From the NCBI GenBank assembly GCA_016214855.1, contig JACRMT010000017.1:1-57698 (forward strand): a stretch of 57,698 nucleotides of DNA. The letters are read 5' to 3'. Origin of the DNA: Nitrospirota bacterium. GTDB lineage: Bacteria > Nitrospirota > Thermodesulfovibrionia > Thermodesulfovibrionales > UBA6898. Within the stretch, counting starts at the first letter, position 1; each line of letters starts with the position of its first letter. The notes beneath the pieces were generated by a model. That model worked only from the letters and a program-made list of their open reading frames with translations. It was not told the DNA's origin and made no database searches. Positions 1 through 9,313 of this stretch are shown piece by piece. The translations under genes were made by a program, and so were the position numbers.

Positions 1-1
1 A

Positions 2-139
2 TACATTGTTACAGATTCTCTCGATTACCCTTTTCGAGAAAATGTCTTTACAACAAGCACTTCAGACTATAGAAGAAAGATCAAATATGTTAGACAGCCA
101 AAACCAGTTGAATTTATTCAGTTCTTAACCGGACACTAG
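2..139 (+). CDS. C-terminal end of an unidentified protein (partial)
   Basis: An open frame enters from the left edge and runs 45 codons to TAG at 137-139. The peptide is basic and aromatic and ends in VEFIQFLTGH. The style resembles the end of an integrase-core transposase, but no catalytic motif is inside the window, so no function is assigned. The stop codon lies in a segment reading AACCGGACACTAGTG, which could be an insertion-sequence end; that is a guess. Confidence 0.35.
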   Translation, partial: YIVTDSLDYPFRENVFTTSTSDYRRKIKYVRQPKPVEFIQFLTGH

Positions 140-154
140 TGCTGAGGTATTTAT

Positions 155-160
155 TATAAT
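155..160 (+). promoter_or_regulatory. Possible -10 box directly before the DUF3786 gene
   Basis: A perfect TATAAT ends 5 nt before the ATG at 166. No convincing -35 box or Shine-Dalgarno sequence is visible. If used, the transcript would be leaderless or nearly so. Weak evidence. Confidence 0.25.
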
Positions 161-165
161 AATAG

Positions 166-798
166 ATGGATCTTATACCGATCAAGATCGAACACGGCGA
201 GGCTAAAGCATGGGAACTCGTCTGTGGGCTTTCCCGCGCTGATGTTTCAAAGAGGACCGGGACGGTTTATCATGAAAAGGCCGAGGCCTATATTCTCAGA
301 TCCTATGGTATTGATTTTCATGTAAATCCCTGCGAGATGCTGATCGCCTGCCCCTCGAACCCTGACTCGTTCTTCCTCGGAAAGCTGAATGATTTCTTCA
401 GAATGGCAGTACTCTGGTATATGTCCAATGCCAAGGATATCCCTCCGACCGGAAAGCTGATACGCCCGACAGATGTAAAAGGCGGTCACCGCTTCACCAC
501 CGGAACCCATGTACTGCCGGTCGACATGATCGCCGAGAGATTCGCACATGACAGCGAAGGCTTTATCAGCAAGGGTCGGGAATATGGCGCAGAGGTCGTT
601 GCAGGCTATGGAGACGCCTATCTGCGCTTTTATCCGCTGCCCCGTGTTCCGGTCACCATGATCCTCTGGCTTGAAGATGAGGAGTTCCCGCCGCGGGTTG
701 ACCTCTTCTTTGACTCAACCTGTGAGTTTCAACTTGCCCTTTCCGACGTTGTCTGGGCAGTCGCCATGATGACCTGCGTGGTCATGATCGATGGCTGA
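166..798 (+). CDS. DUF3786 domain protein
   Basis: A 210-residue soluble protein recognised as DUF3786 family from its C-terminal half, notably PLPRVPVTMILWLEDEEFPP followed by DLFFDSTCEFQLALSDVVWA. This family is common in anaerobes and sulfate reducers and has no established function. No signal peptide or membrane segment is visible. There is no good Shine-Dalgarno sequence before ATG 166, only a TATAAT 5 nt upstream, so the start is provisional. The next gene follows 33 nt downstream on the same strand, so co-transcription is plausible. The family call is from memory of conserved motifs; the cellular role is unknown. Confidence 0.75.
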   Translation: MDLIPIKIEHGEAKAWELVCGLSRADVSKRTGTVYHEKAEAYILRSYGIDFHVNPCEMLIACPSNPDSFFLGKLNDFFRMAVLWYMSNAKDIPPTGKLIRPTDVKGGHRFTTGTHVLPVDMIAERFAHDSEGFISKGREYGAEVVAGYGDAYLRFYPLPRVPVTMILWLEDEEFPPRVDLFFDSTCEFQLALSDVVWAVAMMTCVVMIDG

Positions 799-831
799 CA
801 GGACCGTATTGCCGGACAGGTATGCACCGTG

Positions 832-1752
832 ATGATCAGGGTGCTCATATCGCTTTTCATGGCGGGCTGCCTCTTCCCTTCACCCTATGCTCAGGCAACG
901 GAACCGCAAACCGCTGCCGTTAATTTTCTCCGCACCAAGTATCATAAGATCGAGGCGAAGTTACAGAAAAACTCTTTCAACATGCCTCTCTATATAGAAT
1001 CGCGGGAAGAAGAATTCAAGGCAGCCGTAGATGTTTACGGCATTGTAGATCATCCTTTCGAGATGGTAAGCCGTATGCTCGAAATACCGGCAAACTGGTG
1101 TGACATCGCACTGCTTCATATCAATGACAAAGCCTGTACCTATACGAAATCTGATAACACATGGCTCGTGACCCTCTATAGCGGCCGCAAGTTCTATCAG
1201 CCGCCTGAGGATGCGCATCAGCTGAACTACGTTTTCCGGGTCAGGACTCAGCAGCATGATTATCTTGCCCTGCAGCTCAATGCGGCTCAGGGTCCTCTCA
1301 GCACAAAGGACCACTGGATCAATGCCGAAATAATACCACTGGATAAGGACAAGACGCTCATACATCTCAGCTATGCATTCGGATACGGCCGTCTCGGACG
1401 CATGGCCATGAAGACTTACTTTGCAACGATCGGCCGCAGCAAGATCGGATTCAGCGCTGTCGGCACTGATGACCATGGCAATCCGGTGTATGTGGGCGGC
1501 ATAAAAGGCGCGATCGAGCGCAATGTCGTTCGGTACTACTCGGCAATACTGGCATATCTTGATTCGCTGAAATTTCCTGCTGACCAGCAGTTCGAAAGAC
1601 GCATCAGCCGTTGGTATGATCTGACCGACCATCATAAAAAACAGCTCCATGAGCTCGAAAAAGAACAATACCTTGCCAATAAAAGGCTGGAGCTGAAAAA
1701 TCAGATGCTGCTGAAGAAAGCTGCGGCACAGGAAGTGACGCGAAAACTGTAA
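832..1752 (+). CDS. Exported protein of unknown function, possibly START/SRPBCC-like
   Basis: About 306 residues. The N-terminus is a signal peptide: a basic start, hydrophobic core ISLFMAGCLF, then PYAQA. Cleavage after AQA or lipidation at the MAGC cysteine are both possible. The body contains alternating beta-type segments such as DHPFEMVSRMLEIPANWCDI and a tyrosine-rich DKTLIHLSYAFGYGRL stretch. The pattern recalls polyketide-cyclase or START-like lipid-binding folds, but that is only an impression. The C-terminal 50 residues are charged and probably coiled coil. GTG 829 and ATG 832 are both possible starts; AGG lies about 8 nt upstream. Cellular location is probably periplasm or outer membrane. 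Confidence 0.6.
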   Translation: MIRVLISLFMAGCLFPSPYAQATEPQTAAVNFLRTKYHKIEAKLQKNSFNMPLYIESREEEFKAAVDVYGIVDHPFEMVSRMLEIPANWCDIALLHINDKACTYTKSDNTWLVTLYSGRKFYQPPEDAHQLNYVFRVRTQQHDYLALQLNAAQGPLSTKDHWINAEIIPLDKDKTLIHLSYAFGYGRLGRMAMKTYFATIGRSKIGFSAVGTDDHGNPVYVGGIKGAIERNVVRYYSAILAYLDSLKFPADQQFERRISRWYDLTDHHKKQLHELEKEQYLANKRLELKNQMLLKKAAAQEVTRKL

Positions 1753-1914
1753 AAAAGACGTACACCGGCATACGATCCGTTCTCGGCACGGTCAGCCGGA
1801 TTCCTCCGCAGCAATGCTATCGCTGCAGTTCATAATTTCTTCGCTGAAGCATCTGTCCCGCCTGCTCCCCCCCACCACAGGATGTCGATTAACCGGATAC
1901 ATCTCAATTATTGT

Positions 1915-1943
1915 TTGACAGGCGATCTGACTTGAGGGAAAAT
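1915..1943 (+). promoter_or_regulatory. Candidate promoter of the ferritin-like gene
   Basis: TTGACA at 1915-1920 is separated by 17 nt from GAAAAT at 1938-1943. The -35 is perfect and the -10 is weak. It lies about 65 nt before the start at 2008. The rest of 1753-2007 shows no gene. Confidence 0.35.
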
Positions 1944-2007
1944 GGAACAAGAGAAAGCACACATTGCCTGAGTGTGAGCACCAAGGGCAGGCTGAAGGAG
2001 GGAGGAG

Positions 2008-2208
2008 ATGGAACAGCAGGAGCTTTTTGAGAAGATGAAACTGGCTATCGATAGAGAATATGAGGCCTATCTGCTCTATAAGGATATTGCAGAGAACAGT
2101 GGGGAACCGGAACTCAGGGTCATCTTCGACCGCATTGCCAGTGAGGAATATGAGCATCGTGAAATTATATTGAAGCGGTATAAGATTCTGAAAAAATTGA
2201 TTGACTGA
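2008..2208 (+). CDS. Minimal ferritin-like/rubrerythrin-type two-helix protein
   Basis: A 66-residue, highly charged helical protein. REYEAYLLYKDIAE and EEYEHRE resemble the EX(n)EXXH iron ligands of the rubrerythrin/ferritin-like superfamily. Only one helical hairpin is present, about half of a normal four-helix bundle, so a di-iron site would require a dimer. A strong Shine-Dalgarno GGAGGAG precedes the ATG. It stands alone, with a candidate promoter upstream and a convergent MBL gene downstream. A role in peroxide or iron handling is inferred from fold family only. Confidence 0.6.
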   Translation: MEQQELFEKMKLAIDREYEAYLLYKDIAENSGEPELRVIFDRIASEEYEHREIILKRYKILKKLID

Positions 2209-2239
2209 AGGCGGGCCGCTCCGGCGCGGCACGAACGCA

Positions 2240-3007
2240 TCAAATGCTCAGGATATCCGACGTCGTATATCTGCTCGCTATATAAAGCGGAAGCCTGGGG
2301 TGGACTACCTTCCGGTGTGTTGCAATGGCCAGTGACGCCTTGTTATTCTGTTCCGAGAGATGCGCCAGGCAGGCCCACTTCAAATTCCTCTGTGATGCGG
2401 CCCTGAGCAGCTCTGCGGCTTCGAGATTCGAAAGATGGCCTTCAGGCCCCCTGATCCTTTTTTGGAGAAAAGCGGTATAGGGCCCTCTTGCAAGCATGTC
2501 AGGATCATAATTGCTCTCGATAAAGACTGCATCAAGCGTGGCTATCACATCCTCAAGCCCGTCAAAGGCATGCCCCAGATCAGTCATGATACCCAGACGT
2601 TTATTGCCGGATGTTATGACGAATGCGGCCCCGTCTGCAGTGTCGTGGGGTGTTGGGATTGCATGAACAGTCACCTGTTCAAAATTGATCACGCCGTCAG
2701 ACTGAAAGAGCCGGACATCATGCAGCTTGCCCAGAGGATGCCGCTTGACCGATATATCGAGGGTCTTTTGTGTTACATACAGCGGCAGACCATATTTCCT
2801 CTGGTAGATACCTGCGTATCTGATGTGGTCTCCATGGTCGTGGGATATGATCACCGCATCGACATCGCGGATATCCCGGCCCTGAGCTGCAAGCTTCTTT
2901 TCCGCCTGAACACCATTTATGCCTGCATCGATAAGGAGCTTGACGCCGCCTGTTTCGACATAGATGCAGTTGCCGTTGCTTCCTGATTGCAGTGAAAATG
3001 CCAGCAT
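2240..3007 (-). CDS. MBL-fold metallohydrolase, YycJ/WalJ-like
   Basis: A 255-residue soluble metallo-beta-lactamase-fold enzyme. The N-terminal SGSNGNCIYVE is typical of the YycJ/WalJ group and is followed by the zinc motif HDHGDH at residues 56-61. Further ligands are probably in PTPHDT (about residue 120) and MTDLGHAFD. Members act on phosphodiester bonds, probably nucleic acid, but the substrate of this one is not shown. The gene follows the GGDEF gene with a 19-nt gap on the same strand. GGAGG lies some 14 nt before the ATG, farther than usual. Confidence 0.85.
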   Translation of the reverse strand: MLAFSLQSGSNGNCIYVETGGVKLLIDAGINGVQAEKKLAAQGRDIRDVDAVIISHDHGDHIRYAGIYQRKYGLPLYVTQKTLDISVKRHPLGKLHDVRLFQSDGVINFEQVTVHAIPTPHDTADGAAFVITSGNKRLGIMTDLGHAFDGLEDVIATLDAVFIESNYDPDMLARGPYTAFLQKRIRGPEGHLSNLEAAELLRAASQRNLKWACLAHLSEQNNKASLAIATHRKVVHPRLPLYIASRYTTSDILSI

Positions 3008-3026
3008 CGTAATTCCCGGCCGCCTC

Positions 3027-4034
3027 CTAAAGAGAGACTACGGTATTCCCTCCCAATTCTTCTGCCCTGCGAAGTGCTGCGTCAAGCTTTTTTATCAACC
3101 CGTCCTTGAACACCGAGTCAACAGGAAAGCTCGCTACGCCGATACTATATGTGATCATTCCGTTGGGCTGACTCTCAGACTCCCCGTCAAATCTGAGATT
3201 GCCGAGAGATCTCAGCAGTCTTTGCGCTGCAAAGACACCCCTCTCCTTATCGATGCCGGGAAGTATGAGGATAAACTCCTCTGCGCTGAAACGATACAGC
3301 CTGTCGCACATGCGGATACTGTATGCAAGGGTCTCTCCGGTCTTCCTGATGAGTTCATCGCCGCGCGCTGTCCCGTGGACCTTATGAAATTTTTTCAGGG
3401 AATCAACCGTGATCTTTACCAGCGACAGCGGCCTTCCATACCGTTCAGAACAGGGGATATCGATCTCGATATCATCATTGAACTTCTGCCTGTTATAACA
3501 GCCGGTAAGCTGATCCCTGACCGTTGCAGCATCAAGCGAGGACAGAAGGGACAAAAAATCCATCACCATGGCAAGTTCACCGGCGATGAGCTCTACCATG
3601 GCAAGGTCCTCGCGATGCAGCGCGTTCGGTTCCGACGAAAAGAGATAGATAAAGCCGCTCACCCTATCCCGCGTGATCACCGGGCTGCAGAGGAGCGACT
3701 GGGGCTTTTCTCCGGGGAAGAGCTCGGATATCCGGCACTGTTCAGGCCCGAAAAATATCCCCTCCCGGGCAAGGGCAAATTGTCTCATGAGAGGCATGTC
3801 CGATCCGTAATCAGACTCCCCGACCGTTCCCTGAATGCCGGCCGGAACAAGGAGCGAAGTCCCATCATCGCTGCTCAGGAAAATTATGCAGCCTGCCGGA
3901 TCAAATATCCGGGAAAGCTCCCCGGCATAGATGCCTGCCAGTTCAGGCAGTTCCGGCCGCGTGACGGCTTTTTCCCGGACAGCAGGTATCAGTGATGCAA
4001 TATCGCGCCACCTGCTTATCTCTCTATCAGGCAT
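3027..4034 (-). CDS. GAF-like plus degenerate GGDEF domain protein
   Basis: 335 residues. An N-terminal sensor region (about 1-165) looks GAF-like and is followed by a GGDEF domain (about 168-335) with DQLTGCYNRQKF at its start. The active-site loop reads SAEEF (250-254) instead of GGDEF. Both glycines needed for GTP binding are lost, so cyclase activity is unlikely. The inhibitory c-di-GMP-binding motif RxxD is kept as RMCD (241-244) at the canonical five-residue spacing. The protein is therefore more likely a c-di-GMP receptor than a synthase (inference). GAGG precedes the ATG at normal spacing. Confidence 0.85.
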   Translation of the reverse strand: MPDREISRWRDIASLIPAVREKAVTRPELPELAGIYAGELSRIFDPAGCIIFLSSDDGTSLLVPAGIQGTVGESDYGSDMPLMRQFALAREGIFFGPEQCRISELFPGEKPQSLLCSPVITRDRVSGFIYLFSSEPNALHREDLAMVELIAGELAMVMDFLSLLSSLDAATVRDQLTGCYNRQKFNDDIEIDIPCSERYGRPLSLVKITVDSLKKFHKVHGTARGDELIRKTGETLAYSIRMCDRLYRFSAEEFILILPGIDKERGVFAAQRLLRSLGNLRFDGESESQPNGMITYSIGVASFPVDSVFKDGLIKKLDAALRRAEELGGNTVVSL

Positions 4035-4184
4035 ACATCCTCTTTTTCATCGCCTGTTTATTATACGTGAACGCAATGAAAATCTACCCGATCGGAAGGA
4101 GAGGATCATACAAAACAGACAGAGTTATTGCCCTTATCTACAGGCAGCCTTTAGTCAGTTATTTCAGCAGAACGCGCCCTTCAG

Positions 4185-4212
4185 GCGGGTGCAGAATATT
4201 CCCTGCACCCGC
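4185..4212. other. Perfect 10-bp inverted repeat between the GGDEF and cytochrome genes
   Basis: GCGGGTGCAG (4185-4194) pairs with CTGCACCCGC (4203-4212) across an 8-nt loop. It lies 44 nt past the cytochrome stop on the minus strand. No T-run follows on either strand, so it is not a standard intrinsic terminator. It may be a 3' stabiliser or operator. Confidence 0.5.
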
Positions 4213-4256
4213 TCTGTACTATCATCAGAAGGGCCCTGGTTAGCTGCAGTTCTCCT

Positions 4257-5591
4257 CTACCTGGCTTTCCACTGATAGGCATGCGGCCAGCCGGCAGTAT
4301 TGGAAGAGACCTCGGTGTGGCAGATATGGCAGGCATTTCTCTGTTTTGGCGCTGCGCCGCCGTGCGTCTCTGCAAACTCTGAAAGGCCGTCGCCCCGGGA
4401 GCTCCTATGGCACGCGCCGCAGCTGCCGATGGTCTTTGCCTTTCCCTGATACTGTATCGCCTGATAATTATCAGAGGGCTGATCGGTCGGGACCATGGCA
4501 TGAGGGCTTCCGTGACAGCTTGCACAGAAAAGATTGCCGTGTCCCTTTGCATTTCTGTATAAGACTGAACCGGTGTTGACCCCGCTGACATTATGGCAGG
4601 ACAGGCACGTCGGTTCTGACACCCACGGCACCCTTCCTTTGGTAATCGAATCCGCAACCTGCTGCATACTGCCGTGGCAGGCAGTGCAGTTTCCGTCCTG
4701 AGCAGTATGCGCAGTGCTCCTGTTGCATTTCGTGACAGTCCCCGGGTGACAGTCATAGCAGGAAGCCCCTCGCGAAGCATGCGAATTGTGTATAGCGTAA
4801 GAAAGATACTTACCGGAAGATCCCGGCCCGCTCCTGCCCAGGACAGGACTGCCGTGGCAATTCTCACAGAGAACAGGTTTCTGCGTCATGAGCGACGTCC
4901 CATGCAGCTGGTCATGCCTTTGGAGCAGGTCATTGAAGGGGTCTGCTCCATGGCATTTCTGGCAGTTTATTTCGTCTGACGTCGGAACCGTCGCGCGGGT
5001 CGTTGCAAGAACTTTCCCTGATGCATCTCTAACGTTTATCTCTGCCACCTGATAGGGATTCCATTTTCCATCATCCTCAACAGGGGTCACCGGGATGCCG
5101 TCAGCCGCAAAATGATCTCCCTTTGCCAGCATCTGACCGGACAGTCCGTTATGAACGCCGGGGTCAACGAGATTGAGTCCTTTATCAATGGTCAGGTCAA
5201 CGCCAAACAGCAAGAGGGCATTGCTCCAGAACTGGGAAAAGATCGCGCCAAAGGAATCCTTTTTGCCGGAAGAATAGGTATTGTTCACTATCCGGTAGTC
5301 GACCGTTATCCCGCCGACAACGATCCTGGGAGGGTTGCCCTTCTGCACAACCTGGGCTACAAGATTATTGTAGGGCGGCAATATCACTGCCGTATCATAC
5401 GTCGGATTAAGACAGTGCATCCCCAGATCATTCCAGGCGAAGACCACATATTCGCCTGTTACTGCCGGGGGGACTGCCCCTGATCCGCCGGGTTCATTCT
5501 CTTTGCCGCCGCACCCAAACAGGACGAATGAAAAAAGAAACAACAGACAGACATATGGCGCACACCGATACATAACAGACATTCCCTTCAT
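4257..5591 (-). CDS. Octahaem c-type cytochrome lipoprotein
   Basis: 444 residues. The signal is a lipoprotein type: hydrophobic core, then LFGC as lipobox, leaving an acylated cysteine. Eight CxxCH haem sites are visible: CQKCH, CENCH, CYDCH, CTACH, CLSCH, CASCH, CGACH and CHICH, all in the C-terminal 250 residues. The N-terminal 200 residues are haem-free and beta-rich. Many other histidines could serve as distal ligands. The protein should sit in the periplasm or on the outer membrane and carry electrons. The partner and substrate cannot be read from sequence. The start is supported by GAAGGAG five to six nt before the ATG. Upstream genes gspA/gspB run in the same direction. Confidence 0.9.
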   Translation of the reverse strand: MKGMSVMYRCAPYVCLLFLFSFVLFGCGGKENEPGGSGAVPPAVTGEYVVFAWNDLGMHCLNPTYDTAVILPPYNNLVAQVVQKGNPPRIVVGGITVDYRIVNNTYSSGKKDSFGAIFSQFWSNALLLFGVDLTIDKGLNLVDPGVHNGLSGQMLAKGDHFAADGIPVTPVEDDGKWNPYQVAEINVRDASGKVLATTRATVPTSDEINCQKCHGADPFNDLLQRHDQLHGTSLMTQKPVLCENCHGSPVLGRSGPGSSGKYLSYAIHNSHASRGASCYDCHPGTVTKCNRSTAHTAQDGNCTACHGSMQQVADSITKGRVPWVSEPTCLSCHNVSGVNTGSVLYRNAKGHGNLFCASCHGSPHAMVPTDQPSDNYQAIQYQGKAKTIGSCGACHRSSRGDGLSEFAETHGGAAPKQRNACHICHTEVSSNTAGWPHAYQWKAR

Positions 5592-5759
5592 GCTATCTCC
5601 TTCATAACGTAATTATCGTAAAATCGTAACATAAAATTTGATCTGTAGAGTTAAATCAGTTTAATGCATGTGAATCTGCAAAACAGACCGGCCTGCGGAG
5701 CAGGAAAGGAACCTGGCAAGGGACAAGAAAACCGGATGAGGCTGCCGGCTTATAAAAAC

Positions 5760-6527
5760 CTATCTCTCGGCCCTTACAAGAAAACGGTATTTCCCATAAC
5801 TGAGGATCACGCCCACAGGGGTGATCTCTTCAAGAAACAGCCCATCCTCCATATTGTATCCTTCAGACATGATCCGGCCGTTTATGCTTACCAACCGGGA
5901 ATCCTTCCTGTACAGGTGGGAAGTGATCCTGATCTCCGGAAGATCTTTCCTTATTGCAAGAGGCAATTGTTTAAGCTCTGCAAGAGACCCGGCAGGATCG
6001 ATCCCGGCCGGAACTTCTGCCGGCGTACCCTGCGGCCTTTTCATTGCACTGGCCGGTCTCTCTGCCCCTGTCTGTTCGGGGACAGTGCGGTGTTTTTCCG
6101 GTACGGTCACAGACTTGCCTGTCTTCACTGCCCCTGCCTGTTTCTGCTCCTTTGCCGTGACCTTTATATCTGATACCCTCTCCTCCCGGGCAGGAGATCG
6201 GGGCGTTTGGACCGATGGAGATGCCAGCGGCTGCGCAGGCAGCTGAGAAGCCTCATGAACAAGGCCCTTTGCAGCAGGAACAACAGGAGGCCGCATCAAG
6301 GATGGCCCTTTGAGAAAGGCAGCAACCCCATATGCTGCAGCAACTCCCAGCAGGACTGCAACTGCAGCAACGAGCGTTTTCTTCGGACCGGCAGGAACCG
6401 GATCAACGTTCCGCTCAGGCAGAGGCTCGGCTGCTGCCGCTTCAGGCCTTTCTGCCTGCTTACGCAAAGCTGTTTCCAGTTCGCGCTGCTTGCCTGATCT
6501 TTTCAGCTGGTCAAGAATGAACGACAT
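5760..6527 (-). CDS. gspB: General secretion pathway protein B (GspB)
   Basis: 255 residues. The N-terminal MSFILDQLKRSGKQRELE is the usual GspB opening. One membrane segment (VAAVAVLLGVAAAYGVAAFL, about residues 52-71) is followed by a Pro/Ala-rich periplasmic linker. A C-terminal GspB domain contains LPEIRITSHLYRKDSR and SINGRIMSEGYNMEDGL. GspB works with the ATPase GspA to insert the type II secretion secretin into peptidoglycan. gspA lies immediately upstream with a 5-nt gap, confirming the pair. The rest of the type II secretion cluster is not in the window. Confidence 0.85.
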   Translation of the reverse strand: MSFILDQLKRSGKQRELETALRKQAERPEAAAAEPLPERNVDPVPAGPKKTLVAAVAVLLGVAAAYGVAAFLKGPSLMRPPVVPAAKGLVHEASQLPAQPLASPSVQTPRSPAREERVSDIKVTAKEQKQAGAVKTGKSVTVPEKHRTVPEQTGAERPASAMKRPQGTPAEVPAGIDPAGSLAELKQLPLAIRKDLPEIRITSHLYRKDSRLVSINGRIMSEGYNMEDGLFLEEITPVGVILSYGKYRFLVRAER

Positions 6528-6532
6528 TGCAG

Positions 6533-7942
6533 TCAGCCCTTTTGACGGCCGGCCCCTGGCCGGGATGCCTTGCGCTGAGACGCATCCGGAGGACCGATCT
6601 TTTCCAGTATTATATACTGCCCTGTCCAGCGGGATCGGATATCTGAGATATCAACCTCTTTCTCTGCATCGCCTATTCCGAGCAGCGCCTTTTCGTTCCT
6701 TACGGCCTTCATTACCACAAACAAACTTCCCCCGACAGTATCCGAAAGTCTCAGAACTGCGGGGAGCGGCAAAACCCATAGGTCACGTCCGGTTTCCCGG
6801 CGGTCCACGCATCGCAGATCGAACAATTCCATGTCAGGACAGAACGTATCTTCCGTCAGGGGACCTGAGGAATTATATGACAGCCCTTTCATTTCCAGAA
6901 GACCTTTGTACGCAGCATCCCTGCTTCGTTCCAGTTCAAGCCCTGCCGGCCACCAGACCGCGTGAGAGTCAGCGGATAATGCTGCTGCTTCGCGGTGTGC
7001 AGTCAATGGTGCCGCTTTCGGTGCAGGACCATCGTGTCTCGCAAAAAAAAGCAGGGCAGCCAGCATCCCGAATGCCGCACCCCCTGCCGCCCATCGAAGG
7101 CGGGGCAGGTTCTCCGGAAGTCTTCTGGAGCGCGTCTCCTGCAATACTTCACGCCCCGCTGCGATAAGGGTCGCACGGGTGACAACTTTTTCCTTTTTCA
7201 TACAGGCACCCAACAGCGCTCTGTCGCAGACCACATTGATAAGCCTCGGCACGCCGCGGCTCATCCGAAAGAGCGCTCTCATCGCAGACGGAGCAAATAC
7301 TCTGTCCTTTGCCCCTGCCAATGTCATCCGATGGCTGACATAGGCAGAGACATCCTTTGCTGACAGCGGACCTAAATGGTAGCGTGCCGTGATCCGTTGA
7401 GACATCTGTTCGAGCTCAGGTTCTGCCAGCTTATCCCTCAGTTCAGGCTGACCGAGCAGTATGATCCTGAGGAGCTTGCAATCCGCTGTCTCAAGGTTGG
7501 TCAAGAGCCTCAGATGGTCTATGACATCAGACGACAGATACTGTGCTTCATCAATAATCAGAAGGGCTTTATGCGCACGGGCGTGGACTGCAAGAAGGTG
7601 AGCGCTGATCAGGTCAAAAAGCTCCTTGGTGCCGGCCGCTGCCGGTGGATGCTCAATGCGGAACTCCTCGCAGATAGAAACAAGCAGTTCCTGCACCGTG
7701 AGCTTGGGGTTCATAAGAAAGGCAACATCAACATCAGCAGGCATCTGATCAAGAAGCAGACGGCAGAGGGTTGTCTTGCCGGTGCCGACCTCCCCGGTGA
7801 TCAGGACAAAGCCCCAGTCATCTGCAACACCATACATGAGATGCGCCATTGCTTCCCAGTGCTGCCGGCTCATATAAAGGTACCGGGGATCAGCAGCAAG
7901 GGAAAAAGGTTTTTCTCTGAGACCAAATGCTTCGCAGTACAT
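6533..7942 (-). CDS. gspA: GspA/ExeA-type AAA ATPase
   Basis: 469 residues. MYCEAFGLREKPFSLAADPR is the standard ExeA-family start. The Walker A is GEVGTGKTT (50-58) and the Walker B is LLIIDEAQ. The cytoplasmic ATPase portion ends near residue 275. A membrane helix with AAGGAAFGMLAALLFF is followed by a periplasmic region with an R/D-rich C-terminus, as in peptidoglycan-binding GspA proteins. It should form a complex with GspB, the next gene. There is no strong Shine-Dalgarno before the ATG. Upstream is the divergent HD-GYP regulator gene. Confidence 0.85.
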   Translation of the reverse strand: MYCEAFGLREKPFSLAADPRYLYMSRQHWEAMAHLMYGVADDWGFVLITGEVGTGKTTLCRLLLDQMPADVDVAFLMNPKLTVQELLVSICEEFRIEHPPAAAGTKELFDLISAHLLAVHARAHKALLIIDEAQYLSSDVIDHLRLLTNLETADCKLLRIILLGQPELRDKLAEPELEQMSQRITARYHLGPLSAKDVSAYVSHRMTLAGAKDRVFAPSAMRALFRMSRGVPRLINVVCDRALLGACMKKEKVVTRATLIAAGREVLQETRSRRLPENLPRLRWAAGGAAFGMLAALLFFARHDGPAPKAAPLTAHREAAALSADSHAVWWPAGLELERSRDAAYKGLLEMKGLSYNSSGPLTEDTFCPDMELFDLRCVDRRETGRDLWVLPLPAVLRLSDTVGGSLFVVMKAVRNEKALLGIGDAEKEVDISDIRSRWTGQYIILEKIGPPDASQRKASRPGAGRQKG

Positions 7943-8224
7943 GATCAGCCTGCCGACTGCCCTGCTGCGCTCACGCTGTCTCCGCCATATTCGGCTGTCA
8001 TGTAAGGATTATACCAATTTTTGTTCTCGGCAAAGGGGATTTATGGCCACGGGAATGTTCCCTGCCGGAGATCCTCCGGCTCGTCCTTAACTCCCGGCAT
8101 CTTCAGCTTCCCTGTCACGCTTGACATCGCCCGCTCCAGTCTGATAAAAGTACTTTGCGGGTTGATCCCGCAACATTTGCAGCTGACAACAACAAAAAAT
8201 AGAAGAAGGCAGAAGGCACATCTC

Positions 8225-9295
8225 ATGAACACCCTTGAAGAATATATTCTCGTAGTCGATGATGAAGAATCTATCCGCGTGTACCTCTCTGCACTGCTCA
8301 GGAAACACGGCCTGCCTGTCATTGCCTGCGAAAGCGCCGAGGAGGCGCTGGCCTATATACGGGATGAGCCGATCACGGTTGTGCTGACCGACATCAAGAT
8401 GCCCAATGTCTCGGGCCTTGAGCTCCTTCATGAGATCCGCCAGCTGAACGCCGAAATACCGGTCATCCTGATGACCGGCAATGCTGACCTCGATATCGCC
8501 ATTGAAGCAGTCAATAAGGGCGCTCTGAGCTTCCTGACCAAGCCCCTTAACCGGGAATATCTGATCAACGCCATTAACCGGGGGTTGGAACGCCGCCGGC
8601 TGATCGCGTCGGAAAAAAATTATCTGATCAACCTCGAAGATACCGTTCTCCGCAAGACCCGCGAGCTGGAAGATACCGCCATGATGGCTACAAACCTGAG
8701 CCTGGAGCTGATTCAGCGCCTCTCATCAGTTGCCGAAGCAAGGGACAGTTATACCGGCGCTCACATCGCCAGAATCGGCAATTACTCTAAACGCATTGCC
8801 GGGCAGATGCATATGTACAGGGAGTTTGTCGAAATCATTGGTGTTGCGAGCTCATTGCATGATATCGGAAAGATCGGCATTCCTGACAAGGTGCTCTTAA
8901 AAAAAGACGTGCTTACGAAAGAGGAACATGAGATCATAAAAGAACATACGGTCATGGGTCATGAGATACTCTCCGGCTCATCACATCCCACGATCCAGAT
9001 GGCAAGTTCCATTGCACTGCATCATCATGAGCAGTGGGACGGCAAGGGATATCCCAGCGGTTTAAAGGGCACGAAGATCCCCATCGAAGCGAGGATCGTC
9101 ATGCTTGCCGATCATTATGATGCACTCAGAAATGTGCGGCCGTATAAGCGTGCATTCAGTCATGAGGAAACATGCCGCATTATCGTAGAGGGTGACGGCA
9201 GGACCACTCCCGAGCATTTCGATCCTGAAGTGCTGGCCGTATTCGCCGAAATAGCGCCTCAGTTTGAGGAGATATTCATTACCTATCAGACATGA
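8225..9295 (+). CDS. Response regulator with HD-GYP phosphodiesterase output
   Basis: About 356 residues from ATG 8225. The receiver domain occupies residues 8-120 with acidic DD near 12-13, phospho-acceptor Asp in TDIKMP (about 56) and the FLTKP lysine. A short coiled coil leads to an HD-GYP domain with [26 protein letters not shown] and [13 protein letters not shown] proteins hydrolyse cyclic-di-GMP, here presumably under phosphorylation control. I prefer ATG 8225 to an upstream in-frame start at 8021 because the receiver fold begins right after it and the extra 68 residues look non-coding. No cognate kinase is adjacent. Confidence 0.9.
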   Translation: MNTLEEYILVVDDEESIRVYLSALLRKHGLPVIACESAEEALAYIRDEPITVVLTDIKMPNVSGLELLHEIRQLNAEIPVILMTGNADLDIAIEAVNKGALSFLTKPLNREYLINAINRGLERRRLIASEKNYLINLEDTVLRKTRELEDTAMMATNLSLELIQRLSSVAEARDSYTGAHIARIGNYSKRIAGQMHMYREFVEIIGVASSLHDIGKIGIPDKVLLKKDVLTKEEHEIIKEHTVMGHEILSGSSHPTIQMASSIALHHHEQWDGKGYPSGLKGTKIPIEARIVMLADHYDALRNVRPYKRAFSHEETCRIIVEGDGRTTPEHFDPEVLAVFAEIAPQFEEIFITYQT

Positions 9296-9313
9296 TGTCA
9301 GAAGAGTGAAGGG

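Noticed and set aside
2964-3995. 343-residue plus-strand frame opposite the GGDEF gene
   Set aside because: Antisense to a protein with clear domains; no motif of its own.
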